NCBI GenBank assembly: GCA_017427715.1
Contig: JAFRSF010000010.1
Location: forward strand, 1-43,881
Direction of reading: 5' to 3'
DNA from: Alphaproteobacteria bacterium
GTDB lineage: Bacteria; Pseudomonadota; Alphaproteobacteria; Rs-D84
Length of the DNA: 43,881 nucleotides
How positions within the stretch are numbered: position 1 is the stretch's first letter; each line of letters opens with the position of its first letter. Below the pieces are notes generated by a model, which worked only from the letters and a program-made list of their open reading frames with translations, was not told the DNA's origin and did not search any database. A program made the position numbers and the translations under genes. This document shows, in pieces, positions 17,121 through 25,358 of the stretch.

Positions 17121-17480
17121 TTACTCGCACTTTTCAAGCCAAACATCGTATGTATCATCTTGTAACGGGTTTTGACCAGGTTCATTACGGTTCATCCAGC
17201 CACTAAATATGCGTTCATCTGCTTTGGTATATATTTCCAAAAATACGAAAAAGTTTTCGGCATCAAAAGGATCTGATTTTTTGCAATTTTGAACTTTGAT
17301 ATTCAAACTATCATGTTTTATATTTGAACCGACTTTGATATGTAAAAGTTTGGTTTTCCCAGCGGCTTTGTCCATGACACGTAAAACCGCGGCATCTTGT
17401 TCAATATATGCAAAAGCAGATATGGATACAAACAAGAAAAGGGGTATAACAACAAAACATAATTTTCTCAATATGTTCAT
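17121..17480 (-). CDS. DUF2155 exported protein
   Basis: 119 residues: a signal peptide (residues 1-24, ending ISAFA) and a short periplasmic domain. The central region (AVLRVMDKAAGKTKLLHIKV, then FFVFLEIYTKADERIFSGWM and the Asp/Pro-rich NPLQDDTYDVWLEKCE end) matches the alphaproteobacterial DUF2155 family, whose function is not known to me. Two Cys residues could form a disulfide. It is read from AAAGGGGTATAAT, in the same operon as rplS. Confidence 0.8.
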   Translation of the reverse strand: MNILRKLCFVVIPLFLFVSISAFAYIEQDAAVLRVMDKAAGKTKLLHIKVGSNIKHDSLNIKVQNCKKSDPFDAENFFVFLEIYTKADERIFSGWMNRNEPGQNPLQDDTYDVWLEKCE

Positions 17481-17505
17481 ATTATACCCCTTTGATTAAT
17501 AAAAA

Positions 17506-17895
17506 TTATTTATCTTCAGATTTTGCTGTATTAGCAGACAAATCTTCGACAATACGAGCTTTTTTGCCAGACAACCTACGCAAAAAGAACAATTTCGAAC
17601 GGCGAACTTTACCTGTACGAACTTTTTCTATTTTTTCGATTGCTGGTGTGTATAATGGGAACTTGCGTTCTACACCAACGCCATAAGATTCACGACGTAC
17701 AGTGAAAGAAGCATTATTTCCGTTTCCGCCATCGCGTGCGATAACGACACCTTCAAATATTTGAATACGGAATTTGTCACCATCTTTAATTTTTACATGA
17801 ACTTTGACAGTATCACCGGCCTTGAAAGCAGGAATGTTCTTGTTGCCTTTTAATTTGGCAATTTGGTCTTGTTCAATTTTTTTAATAATGCTCAT
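17506..17895 (-). CDS. rplS: 50S ribosomal protein L19
   Basis: L19 lies at the 30S-50S interface. 129 residues. The core is typical ([63 protein letters not shown]), with a short acidic tail. Its start follows the trmD stop by one base and the ribosome binding site lies inside trmD, so translation is coupled. Confidence 0.98.
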   Translation of the reverse strand: MSIIKKIEQDQIAKLKGNKNIPAFKAGDTVKVHVKIKDGDKFRIQIFEGVVIARDGGNGNNASFTVRRESYGVGVERKFPLYTPAIEKIEKVRTGKVRRSKLFFLRRLSGKKARIVEDLSANTAKSEDK

Positions 17896-17896
17896 C

Positions 17897-18571
17897 TTAG
17901 TTTTCCTTTATTAAATCCGGACGACGTTCTGTTGTTATTTCGTCCGATTGTTGTTTCCGCCACCGTTCGATATTGCCATGGTGACCGGACAGCAGGACTT
18001 CTGGGACTTTGTGTCCACGCCATACTGACGGACGGGTATATAATGGCCATTCAAGCCCGCCGATTTCAAAACTTTCATTTTCGGTGGTTTCAACACCACC
18101 ACCAACAACATTATCCATCAAGCGAACCATGCTGTCAATAAAAACTTGTGCTGCAATTTCACCTCCAGACAACACATAATCACCGATAGATATTTCTTCC
18201 ATGCTGTATTCATCAATTACCCGTTGGTCGATACCTTCATATCTGCCACAGAGCAGGGTGATTATATCATGTTTTAAATATTTATGTACCATTTTTTGAT
18301 TCAAAACTTTACCACGTGGCGAAAAATATATAATTTTTCCTTTGGTTTTAATAGAATCCACAGCATCACCCAAGACATCTGGACGCATAACCATGCCAGC
18401 ACCACCGCCAAATTGTTCATCATCTACACTGCCATAATTATTAACAGCAAAATCGCGAATATTTATTGTGCTGTATGACCATATTCCATTATTCAAAGCA
18501 CGACCAACCACACCACCAGACAAAGTGCCTGGAAACATTTCTGGAAAAATAGTCAAAATATTAAAGTGCAT
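17897..18571 (-). CDS. trmD: tRNA (guanine-N1)-methyltransferase TrmD
   Basis: TrmD makes m1G37 in tRNAs, which prevents +1 frameshifting. 224 residues. The knotted SPOUT domain shows the SAM-binding elements ([49 protein letters not shown]). The C-terminal domain contains [25 protein letters not shown]. The start at 18571 has only a weak ribosome binding site (AAGTAGAT). It follows the small ORF at 18577-18822 by five bases. Confidence 0.97.
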   Translation of the reverse strand: MHFNILTIFPEMFPGTLSGGVVGRALNNGIWSYSTINIRDFAVNNYGSVDDEQFGGGAGMVMRPDVLGDAVDSIKTKGKIIYFSPRGKVLNQKMVHKYLKHDIITLLCGRYEGIDQRVIDEYSMEEISIGDYVLSGGEIAAQVFIDSMVRLMDNVVGGGVETTENESFEIGGLEWPLYTRPSVWRGHKVPEVLLSGHHGNIERWRKQQSDEITTERRPDLIKEN

Positions 18572-18576
18572 TTTAT

Positions 18577-18822
18577 CTACTTTTTTGTCTTCTTTTTTTG
18601 CAACGGGCGCAATCTCTTAGAAATTGCCTGCGCAGAGATGTTTACCGTATTGAAAATCTTTGAGTATATCGCCAGCAACAACAATTGTGCCATCCGGCAA
18701 TGTCTCATATATAAGCCAAGGAAATGCTTTTTTAGTCCTATCTGGGCCAAACATTTACGACGTTCCGAACATTTGAAAGACAAAGTGTATGTGTAAATGC
18801 TTGTGTCTGTGGTATAAGTCAT
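18577..18822 (-). CDS. Small ORF between rimM and trmD, possibly a frameshifted remnant
   Basis: 81 residues, with a good ribosome binding site (AGGATTTACAA) ten bases after rimM, so translation is likely. The product is odd: SFKCSERRKCLAQIG, a Leu-rich middle, then a Lys-rich tail. From about 18765 another minus-strand frame, starting ATG TTT GGC and stopping with TAA at 18617, gives a more natural-looking peptide (ending VVAGDILKDFQYGKHLCAGN) with codon use closer to that of the neighbours. That frame is also in phase with trmD. The region may therefore hold a gene with a frameshift, or two overlapping small genes. No family is recognised. Confidence 0.4.
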   Translation of the reverse strand: MTYTTDTSIYTYTLSFKCSERRKCLAQIGLKKHFLGLYMRHCRMAQLLLLAIYSKIFNTVNISAQAISKRLRPLQKKKTKK

Positions 18823-18831
18823 TTGTAAATC

Positions 18832-19299
18832 CTATTTTACTGTTATAACTTTACGTTTTGTATCAACAGAAGCACCGATAAAAGACACCATTTCACCATT
18901 ATCTAATTCAATTATATCGCCACCACCAAAATTATAAAAACCTGTGATAATGCCGATATTTTTATTGTCCCTGATAACAGAAAAACCAATCAAATCACAT
19001 TGATAAAATTCATCGGATTTCAGAGCAGGTAAATCAGAACGCAAAATAAACAATTCTGTGCCACGCAATGTTTCTGCGCTATTACGGTCGAAAATATTAT
19101 CAACCCTTGCAATAATCACATCTGATTTTGGGTTTAACACACGAACAAAATGAAACTGTTCTGGTGTAAATCTGTCTGACAGAACACGAAAATGTTGAAA
19201 ATCCATTGGTGTTTGTGAAAAAGTTTGTACACGAAATTCACCCCGTAAACCCTGTGGGGCAACGATTTTTCCGACCAAGATTTTCTCATTTGTGTTCAT
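18832..19299 (-). CDS. rimM: Ribosome maturation factor RimM
   Basis: 16S rRNA processing and 30S assembly factor that binds S19. 155 residues, slightly short for the family. The N-terminal beta-barrel starts with ILVGKIVAPQGLRGEFRVQT, the family signature. The C-terminal PRC barrel has FYQCDLIGFSVI and IITGFYNFGGGDIIEL. It lies 27 bases after rpsP; I see no clear ribosome binding site before its ATG. Confidence 0.95.
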   Translation of the reverse strand: MNTNEKILVGKIVAPQGLRGEFRVQTFSQTPMDFQHFRVLSDRFTPEQFHFVRVLNPKSDVIIARVDNIFDRNSAETLRGTELFILRSDLPALKSDEFYQCDLIGFSVIRDNKNIGIITGFYNFGGGDIIELDNGEMVSFIGASVDTKRKVITVK

Positions 19300-19326
19300 G
19301 TCAGATTTATTGAGCGCAAAATATTA

Positions 19327-19791
19327 TTATTCAGCAACGGCTTCTGCTGCTGGTTCTGCAACAGGTGTTTCTTCTGCAACTGGTTCAGCAGGTACTTCAG
19401 CGGCGGCCTTGGCAGCTGCTTCTGCTGCGGCCTTTTCTTCTGCAATCTTTGCCAGTTTGTCTGCTTTGTCTTTCGCCTTCATTTGAGTTTTTTCAGAAGG
19501 TTGATTTTTCTTTGTTTGTTTTGGAATTGGTTTTGCAGATACCAAACCTGCGTTTACCAAAAACTTGTAAACACGATCAGATGGTTTTGCACCTTTGCCC
19601 ATCCAAGATTTAATTTTTTCAATATCTAAAATGACACGTTTTTCATCGTTTTTGTCCAACATAGGATTATATTTACCAACTGTTTCCAAAATTGAACCAG
19701 AATTACGCGCATTGCGAGAATCTGTCACAACTACATGATAATAAGGACGTTTTTTTGCACCATAACGTGCTAATCTGATAACTGTTGCCAT
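19327..19791 (-). CDS. rpsP: 30S ribosomal protein S16 with an Ala/Glu-rich tail
   Basis: First gene of the operon. The S16 core occupies residues 1-~85 (IRLARYGAKKRPYYHVVVTD, then ILETVGKYNP and KSWMGKGAKPSDRVYKFL). A tail of about 70 residues, first Lys-rich and then rich in Ala, Glu, Pro and Val, makes this 154 residues rather than the usual ~80-90. Such tails occur in other alphaproteobacterial S16 proteins and are probably disordered. It is read from AAGGAG. Confidence 0.97.
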   Translation of the reverse strand: MATVIRLARYGAKKRPYYHVVVTDSRNARNSGSILETVGKYNPMLDKNDEKRVILDIEKIKSWMGKGAKPSDRVYKFLVNAGLVSAKPIPKQTKKNQPSEKTQMKAKDKADKLAKIAEEKAAAEAAAKAAAEVPAEPVAEETPVAEPAAEAVAE

Positions 19792-19953
19792 ATTATTTTG
19801 CTCCTTAGTTTTTTTTATTTTAAGTTATCTGTTTTTATCACCAAAAACTGTACACAAAAACTGACATCAAAAGTGAAAACTCACCGGATGATGTTCCTTG
19901 CGTTACCACGCACAGGGTGTTTAGTAATGGCAATCTTTGGGATTTGCAGAGCA
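19792..19953 (-). promoter_or_regulatory. Leader of the rpsP operon
   Basis: The mRNA leader is about 155 bases. On the minus strand it can form a small hairpin with a GCG/CGC stem near 19900-19910 and a nested hairpin around 19865-19895 (CATCA with TGATG outside, GTGA with TCAC inside). This might serve autoregulation, as in other ribosomal operons; the evidence is only the pairing. The rest of 19792-20041 holds the promoter and nothing else I can identify. Confidence 0.25.
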
Positions 19954-19982
19954 ATTATGCATTAAAAAATCAAGAAAGTCAA
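19954..19982 (-). promoter_or_regulatory. rpsP operon promoter
   Basis: On the minus strand, TTGACT (19982-19977), a 17-base spacer and CATAAT (19959-19954). It is positioned to drive the nine-gene operon down to xseA. Confidence 0.6.
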
Positions 19983-20041
19983 ATAAATGTTATGTTTTTG
20001 TCTGGACATTTTAATTATAAAAATATAAAATCAAAACCGTT

Positions 20042-20115
20042 GCGGGTGTGGTATAATGGTAGCACGAAAGCTTCCCAAGCTTTAGACGAGGGTTCGATTC
20101 CCTTCGCCCGCACCA
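20042..20115 (+). tRNA. tRNA-Gly (anticodon CCC)
   Basis: A complete cloverleaf. The 7-bp acceptor stem pairs GCGGGTG with CGCCCGC (one G-U). The anticodon arm is AAAGC-TTCCCAA-GCTTT, giving anticodon CCC. The T arm contains GGTTCGATTCC, and CCA is encoded. It reads GGG codons. The short T-rich stretch upstream may contain its promoter. Confidence 0.95.
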
Positions 20116-20177
20116 AAAAGATTTTCATAATGATAGTGGAACAAATTATTTCTGAATAAAAGATATGGAGTTTTATA

Positions 20178-20708
20178 ATGGCTAACACCGTATTAAATTC
20201 TATTAAAACTAGACGAAGTGTTCGTAAATACAAACCAGATATAGTTGAACAAGAAAAAATAAATCAAATCATTGAAGCGGGGCTTTATGCTGCTAGTGGA
20301 ATGAATCATCAAGAAACTAAAATTATTGCGATTACTAATAAAGAATTGCGTGATAAACTTTCCAAAGAAAAAGCAAAATTTGATGGGTTGTATGATGGCG
20401 CTGACCCATTTTATGGCGCGCCTGTGGTATTGGTTGTTATTGCCAACAAAGATTATGCTGATTATGTATATGACGGCTCGTTAGTAATGGGAAACTTGAT
20501 GCTGGCAGCGCATGCTGTTGGTGTTGGTAGCTGTTGGATTTGTCGTGCAAAAGAAACTTTTGAAAAACCAGAATATCAAGATTTCCTAAAATCTTTGGGT
20601 ATTACAGGAAATTGGGAGGGCATTGGTTATTGTATCTTGGGTTATCCAGATAATAATCCAACCCCAGATATTCCACGCAAACCCAATCGTGTATACTATA
20701 TTGATTAA
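20178..20708 (+). CDS. Nitroreductase family flavoprotein
   Basis: 176 residues, the usual size for the NfsB/FRP-like family of FMN-dependent NAD(P)H oxidoreductases. The N-terminal SIKTRRSVRKYKPD carries the FMN-phosphate-binding Arg/Ser cluster. AGLYAASGMNHQ, GAPVVLVVIAN and the C-terminal GIGYCILGYPDNNP are typical. GVGSCWICRAK sits where these enzymes have the GLGSCW motif. The physiological substrate cannot be read from sequence. A GGAG ribosome binding site lies seven bases before the ATG. The gene stands alone and ends in a strong terminator. Confidence 0.9.
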   Translation: MANTVLNSIKTRRSVRKYKPDIVEQEKINQIIEAGLYAASGMNHQETKIIAITNKELRDKLSKEKAKFDGLYDGADPFYGAPVVLVVIANKDYADYVYDGSLVMGNLMLAAHAVGVGSCWICRAKETFEKPEYQDFLKSLGITGNWEGIGYCILGYPDNNPTPDIPRKPNRVYYID

Positions 20709-20725
20709 AAACCATTAATCACACA

Positions 20726-20756
20726 AATAAAAAACGCCATTTTGACGTTTTTTATT
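20726..20756. terminator. Bidirectional terminator
   Basis: A perfect 11-bp stem (20726-20736 with 20746-20756) with a 9-base loop and A/T-rich flanks. It separates the nitroreductase gene (+) from the seven-module gene (-), whose stop codon lies inside the stem. Confidence 0.8.
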
Positions 20757-22437
20757 GTCGTAATTTGTTGTTCGCATATAATTGATATTGCAACAATTCT
20801 AGCATAGTAGTTGTTTTATTCAATTGTTCTTTCCATTTAGATACCATATCAACACAATCAGCACGCAAACACAAATACGAAAAACTATATTTATATCTGG
20901 TCTTTATAATATCAGGATATACATCTTTATGCTTTTGCAATATATTTAATATCGTTGCTGGTGACATATTTAATATACAACACAATTCTTTTGCATTTAA
21001 CCATTGTTCTGTTTTTGCATTATCACAAACAAAACCAGTTGCAGCACAAAATTGTGGTAAATATTTTTTATTTAAACACAATACCTGTTTTCCAGATTTG
21101 GTTATTTTGTATTGAAGCCAATCAGGATGTGTTTTGCTTTGTATTTCAAACATAAACACAAGTGAATCCATTTGTGTATTTTCATCAAAATCTTTTAAAT
21201 ATAATCTACATTCATATGGAACTAACCAATTAGGTGTTTTTGTCATTGATTCACACATTTTCAATTTTGCAATATGGCAAAACTCCGCCACATGGTCGCG
21301 ATGTAAACACAAACAAGATAATTGATAACTTATTTTTGTTTTTATCCATTCTGGCATTTGATTTTGATATTCTTTCAGTAAACAATTCATTTGTGGGGGT
21401 GTTATGCCGTGAACCAAAGTACATAATTGTGTTGGTGTTATCCAATCTTCTGTTCGTTTGTCTTTACACTTAATTTTAAAACCGTACGTATTTGCAAACA
21501 ATTCAAGATAATCAGGATTTAAACCAAATCTTTCTTGTGAATATTTACAAACCATATTAGAATAGGGCGGATTTGTATGTAAATCACGCAATGCATTTGT
21601 TATACTTTTTGAAAAACCTTCTGGTATTTGACGTGTTAAGTAACGTTGTGTTAAATCATATACGGATAACCATTTAACATTATTATCAATTTGTTCACGC
21701 ATTTCAAAACCACATAAGACACAAAAATCTTTTAAATATTTTTTATTAAACAAAAATTGTTTTGAAGTATCGCTTTTGTTTTTAAACCATTCTGGGTGTT
21801 CATCACTGTTATATAGGCGTTCAAAAGAATCACGTATTTGTTTTCTTAAAACAATACTGTCCATAATAAGATTTCTGGCAGCACTTAATGTTATCCATTC
21901 GTCACTTTCATTAGTGTTTACACAAGGTTTAATACCGTTTTTTTGCGGTTGATGATTTGAATTCAGATTTTCGCTTAAAGACACAATAGATAAAACGTAT
22001 TCGATATAATCTTTATGTAAACACAAACATGATAACCTGCCGTTTTGTTTAATTTGAATTGCTTGCGGCATTTTATTTTTAAGTGTATCCAAAATCTTTA
22101 TAATTTTTCGTTCGTGATACGCAAAATATCTGGTCAATTCTCGTGGATTAAGCCAATCTTGTGTTTTATAATCTGGGGCATCTCTGTTAATTGGTGTCAC
22201 CAATTCAAATCCGTACTTGTTGCAAAACTGTTCTATATATTTTTTATTTAATTTGTATGTTTTTGGGGTATCATGACGAACCCAATTATGGCAAACGCCA
22301 CTGTCATATAATTCTTTTAACGAAGAATTAATTCTGTTTTTTTGAATCAAACTGTCTGCAATCAGACATCTAATTTCTGTCACAGTCAACCATTCATCTT
22401 TCAAAAGCGTATTGTGTTGTTGTTTTATTATTTTCAT
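20752..22437 (-). CDS. Protein of seven tandem HTH-like modules, unknown
   Basis: 561 residues built almost entirely from seven divergent repeats of 72-86 residues. Each begins with an invariant Trp followed by Leu or Ile (W16, W95, W181, W256, W332, W404, W479). Shared pattern: WLxxxEL..., a helical stretch, often a Pro-Asp/Glu-Trp-like turn, then CLxxxYIxxFC and in most modules GF. The opening WLTVTEI/WITPTQL resembles the start of MerR/excisionase-type helix-turn-helix domains, so each module might bind DNA; that is inference from pattern only. It is Cys-rich for a cytoplasmic protein (about 25), with no signal peptide or membrane segment. The ribosome binding site is weak (GGTG), but the promoter is strong and shared in type with the LRR operon. 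No known family is recognised. Confidence 0.7.
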   Translation of the reverse strand: MKIIKQQHNTLLKDEWLTVTEIRCLIADSLIQKNRINSSLKELYDSGVCHNWVRHDTPKTYKLNKKYIEQFCNKYGFELVTPINRDAPDYKTQDWLNPRELTRYFAYHERKIIKILDTLKNKMPQAIQIKQNGRLSCLCLHKDYIEYVLSIVSLSENLNSNHQPQKNGIKPCVNTNESDEWITLSAARNLIMDSIVLRKQIRDSFERLYNSDEHPEWFKNKSDTSKQFLFNKKYLKDFCVLCGFEMREQIDNNVKWLSVYDLTQRYLTRQIPEGFSKSITNALRDLHTNPPYSNMVCKYSQERFGLNPDYLELFANTYGFKIKCKDKRTEDWITPTQLCTLVHGITPPQMNCLLKEYQNQMPEWIKTKISYQLSCLCLHRDHVAEFCHIAKLKMCESMTKTPNWLVPYECRLYLKDFDENTQMDSLVFMFEIQSKTHPDWLQYKITKSGKQVLCLNKKYLPQFCAATGFVCDNAKTEQWLNAKELCCILNMSPATILNILQKHKDVYPDIIKTRYKYSFSYLCLRADCVDMVSKWKEQLNKTTTMLELLQYQLYANNKLRQ

Positions 22438-22464
22438 ATATTACACCATATTTATCTGGTATAT

Positions 22465-22492
22465 AATATATACAAAAAATATAAATTGTCAA
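22465..22492 (-). promoter_or_regulatory. Promoter of the seven-module gene
   Basis: On the minus strand, TTGACA (22492-22487), a 16-base spacer and TATATT (22470-22465). The -35 and T-rich spacer nearly match those of the LRR operon promoter (14279-14306). Confidence 0.55.
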
Positions 22493-22513
22493 GTAAATAA
22501 GTGACTAAAAAGA

Positions 22514-22696
22514 TTATTTTGTATGTTTTTCTTGCTTTGGTACTTTGGTTTGTTTTTTATATTCGCTTATAATCTCTAATGCTTTTTTAAAACTTTCCTG
22601 TTCAGCTTCGTCCATACATTCTTTTGCATCTGGATTTTTATTGTAATTTTGAACTAAACTCAAAGCACATTCGTATTCTTTGTATGTTATTACCAT
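22514..22696 (-). CDS. Small hypothetical protein, 60 residues
   Basis: AAGGAG with good spacing precedes the ATG. The product is charged and probably helical (KEYECALSLVQNYNKN, then EQESFKKALEIISEYKK) and ends Lys-rich. It lies 19 bases after the next small ORF, so it is the last gene of the LysM transcript. No family is recognised. Confidence 0.6.
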   Translation of the reverse strand: MVITYKEYECALSLVQNYNKNPDAKECMDEAEQESFKKALEIISEYKKQTKVPKQEKHTK

Positions 22697-22715
22697 GATT
22701 GGTATCTCCTTGTTG

Positions 22716-22973
22716 TTATCTTCCTTTTCCGTATTCTCTGCTGATACGACCGATTTTTGATTCCATACTGCGCAAAACCTTTTTAGATAAATTGGTTTTA
22801 GTATCTTCTAATTGGCGTAACATGTTGTATAATGCTGATAAAATTTCAGATGGTAATTTTTTGTTTTGTAACAAAAATTTAACTGCACATGCCAATTCAT
22901 CTGCTTTCGCTTTTTCTGGTGTAAGCAGTTTACCGTTCATATAATCGCGGGTTGCTTTTCTTTTTTCGTTCAT
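22716..22973 (-). CDS. Small hypothetical helical protein, 85 residues
   Basis: I chose the ATG at 22973 because AAAGGTG lies seven bases upstream. A longer frame would overlap the end of the LysM gene and add a Cys/Asn-rich stretch that looks like antisense. The product is basic and predicted helical (RKATRDYMNGKLLTPEKA, then LPSEILSALYNMLRQLED). It sits between the LysM gene and the 60-residue ORF and is probably cotranscribed with both. Function unknown. Confidence 0.6.
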   Translation of the reverse strand: MNEKRKATRDYMNGKLLTPEKAKADELACAVKFLLQNKKLPSEILSALYNMLRQLEDTKTNLSKKVLRSMESKIGRISREYGKGR

Positions 22974-22995
22974 TATGCAGCACCTTTTGTTGTTA

Positions 22996-24123
22996 TTATT
23001 TTGTCGGGATTTGCAACAATTGTTCTGGGAAAATAAGGTCAGGATTTTTGATACTGTTGCGTTCTGCAATCATAGTAAACAAAATGCCACGGCGTAAAAA
23101 ATTACGGGCAATTATCCATAAACAATCCCCACGACGTACTGTATAAAAAGTATTTGTATCATCTGTCATTTCAGGCATAACAAATTCATGTTCTATGTTC
23201 GCAATCGTTGTGCCTTCACCATCATGCAAACGAACATTAATTTTATATTGTTCACCAGGTTTTAAATCACCTACATCTGCACCTAATCCAAAATTTCTAT
23301 AATCTGAAACGCGTGCGAAACCTAAATATTTATCGTTCAAAGTTAAGGAAACACGTAATCTTGGTAATGCCTTACCAGTAACAACTAAACGACCAGTATC
23401 CAAATAATCTATTTTAGAAACAACCAAATCACCATCTTCTAATGATGGTGCTTGCATGATTTTGCTGCCTTTGTCGGTCATCAACAAAGACACAGAATTT
23501 CTGTAGCCACGGTCAGAAATATATACAAAAACAGAATCTTTGGATTTGATATTTTTATCTGCATCAATCAATGAGATTACATAATTACCCGGGGTAAAAT
23601 ATTTTGCTGGCGCATAAACAAATTCACCATCTGCATTTGTACGTTCTGTGGCAACAATTTTTTTGTTTATAACGATTGATACATTAGATTCTGTTGTATT
23701 CCGTCCAGCAACAACAATATTACCAGATTTTTCAATTCTAACCAAATCAAATGTCGGAACAGATACTGGCTGTTTAACTGTTTTTACAACTGGTTCTGGT
23801 ACTGTTGGTGCAATTACTTTAACGGGTGTATTAATTTTAAACAACATAATCACCACAGCAATAAAAATTACCAATAACGCACACACAATCGGAAACCAAT
23901 AGGCACGCAACACAGATTTGCTTCTGTTTCTTTCAGGATTGTTTTGTACAATAACTGTCGTTGTTTTTTCTTCTTTGGATTCTTTGTGAAACACATTAAA
24001 TCTTTTTAGAAAATTGCGCGTAAAAGAACGACGTTTTTCCAGCCAAGATTGTTGTCTGTCTACTGCATCATTTATCAATTCATCAGTTGAGCGTTTTGTT
24101 TTTCCAATATTATTTGCTGCCAT
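22996..24123 (-). CDS. LysM-domain inner-membrane/periplasmic protein
   Basis: 375 residues. A basic cytoplasmic N-terminus of ~75 residues and one membrane helix (WFPIVCALLVIFIAVVIMLF, ~residues 76-95) are followed by a periplasmic part. This has Ig-like beta segments (residues ~115-310, with VVAGRNTTESNVSIVIN and LVVTGKALPRLRVSLTL) and a C-terminal LysM domain (YTVRRGDCLWIIARN through IFPEQLLQIPTK) that binds peptidoglycan. The order matches the alphaproteobacterial family of membrane-anchored LysM proteins of unclear role, possibly tethering the wall to the inner membrane. It is divergent from pfk. Confidence 0.85.
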   Translation of the reverse strand: MAANNIGKTKRSTDELINDAVDRQQSWLEKRRSFTRNFLKRFNVFHKESKEEKTTTVIVQNNPERNRSKSVLRAYWFPIVCALLVIFIAVVIMLFKINTPVKVIAPTVPEPVVKTVKQPVSVPTFDLVRIEKSGNIVVAGRNTTESNVSIVINKKIVATERTNADGEFVYAPAKYFTPGNYVISLIDADKNIKSKDSVFVYISDRGYRNSVSLLMTDKGSKIMQAPSLEDGDLVVSKIDYLDTGRLVVTGKALPRLRVSLTLNDKYLGFARVSDYRNFGLGADVGDLKPGEQYKINVRLHDGEGTTIANIEHEFVMPEMTDDTNTFYTVRRGDCLWIIARNFLRRGILFTMIAERNSIKNPDLIFPEQLLQIPTK

Positions 24124-24146
24124 ATTTTTTCACCTTGTTATACTAT

Positions 24147-24182
24147 TTGACAAAATTATTACAAATAATATTTATTTGTCAA
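24147..24182. promoter_or_regulatory. Overlapping divergent promoters in an inverted repeat
   Basis: The arms TTGACAAA (24147-24154) and TTTGTCAA (24175-24182) are exact inverted repeats. On the minus strand TTGACA is 16 bases from AATAAT, suiting the LysM gene. On the plus strand TTGACA is 16 bases from TATTTA, and a separate TATAAT lies at 24194-24199 before pfk. Transcription of the two genes is therefore probably mutually exclusive or jointly regulated. Confidence 0.45.
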
Positions 24183-24227
24183 GGTATTTATGATATAATA
24201 TTGCTATCAAACCACAGGAGAAACACA

Positions 24228-25316
24228 TTGACAGCAAAAAGAATAGGTATAATGACGACTGGGGGCGATTGTTCCGGGTTAAATACGGTTATTCAAAGAA
24301 TAATGGATGGTTGCGTTATGCGCAAATGGCATTTGATTGGTATCAAAGATGGAACAGATGGTCTATATGCATCGCCTGCACAAACAATAGACATGAATCA
24401 CGAAGCATTTCAGTTCGCAAACAGCCATCTTGCGGGCAGCATATTATCAAATGGACATGCACATACAACTAATTTTGTCAGTGCTGCACAAAAAGGCAAA
24501 TTATCGCAATTTAATAACAAATTAAAAAAATCATTACAAGATTTAAATCTAGATGCTTTAGTTTTGGTTGGTGGTAACGGCAGTTTATCTTTGGCACATA
24601 CATATCGTGAAATATACAGCAATTTGTCTTTGATATGTATTCCAAAAACTATTGACATGGACATTCCAAAAACAGACAAAACAATCGGTTTTGATACGGC
24701 TGTTCAACAGTTGGTGTCATATTGTGACCAATTATTATTAACTGCGCGCAGCCATCATCGTTGGTTTGTCGTACAAACTATGGGACGTGATTGCGGTCAA
24801 TTGGCTTTACATGCAGGTGTTGCAGTTGCAGCAGATGCAATTTTAATTCCGGAAGTAAAATTTGATGTTGATAATCTAGTTAAACATATTAAATCATCAA
24901 AACGTGATTACGGAATTATATTGGTATCCGAAGGAATATCTTTGCGTGGTCATTCTGGAAAACCAGCGGACATGATTGCACGCAAATTAACAATTGCAGA
25001 TATTTCAAACAGAACTGCTTTTCCAGAACATATTCAAAGGGCAGGTGACACATTGGCAAGTGATAGAATATTAGCCGCAGGATTTGCAAATTGTGCATTA
25101 CACGCCATAGAAAACAATGAAACATATGTCATGACTACGTTTGAAAATGGCGAATATAAAACAATATCACTTGACGATTTTTTCACCACAGGTAAACCTC
25201 AACGTGATCCAAATATTCCGGGTATGATGACATCAAACGCGTATGTTGAACCAGATAACATTTTGTTGCAAATTGCAACAGATATGGGAATATACATCGG
25301 TGAAAAAAAGAAATAA
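24228..25316 (+). CDS. 6-phosphofructokinase family protein with altered active site
   Basis: 362 residues. The TTG start at 24228 is set by AGGAG seven bases upstream; no ATG fits. The fold signatures are present: GIMTTGGDCSGLN, PKTIDMDI, VVQTMGRDCGQLALHAGVAVAADAILIPE, SEGI and HIQRAGDTLASDR. In group III enzymes Gly at E. coli position 104 indicates ATP and Asp indicates pyrophosphate; here it is Gly (GGNGS). The preceding Asp103, which helps bind Mg, is Asn 117. The catalytic Asp pair is kept (D143, D145) but the residue between is Met instead of Asn. The usual GGTxLGSSR segment reads AGSILSNGHAHT and lacks the Arg. It may be a sugar-phosphate kinase with unusual phosphoryl donor use, or a weakened enzyme. 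Confidence 0.8.
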   Translation: MTAKRIGIMTTGGDCSGLNTVIQRIMDGCVMRKWHLIGIKDGTDGLYASPAQTIDMNHEAFQFANSHLAGSILSNGHAHTTNFVSAAQKGKLSQFNNKLKKSLQDLNLDALVLVGGNGSLSLAHTYREIYSNLSLICIPKTIDMDIPKTDKTIGFDTAVQQLVSYCDQLLLTARSHHRWFVVQTMGRDCGQLALHAGVAVAADAILIPEVKFDVDNLVKHIKSSKRDYGIILVSEGISLRGHSGKPADMIARKLTIADISNRTAFPEHIQRAGDTLASDRILAAGFANCALHAIENNETYVMTTFENGEYKTISLDDFFTTGKPQRDPNIPGMMTSNAYVEPDNILLQIATDMGIYIGEKKK

Positions 25317-25318
25317 TA

Positions 25319-25344
25319 AAAACCGGTCATCTGACCGGTTTTTT
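25319..25344. terminator. Bidirectional terminator between pfk and dnaK
   Basis: A strong palindrome pairs 25319-25329 with 25332-25342 (effective loop ATCT), with T runs on both strands. It ends two convergent genes. Confidence 0.85.
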
Positions 25345-25358
25345 AATTAACGATTTTA

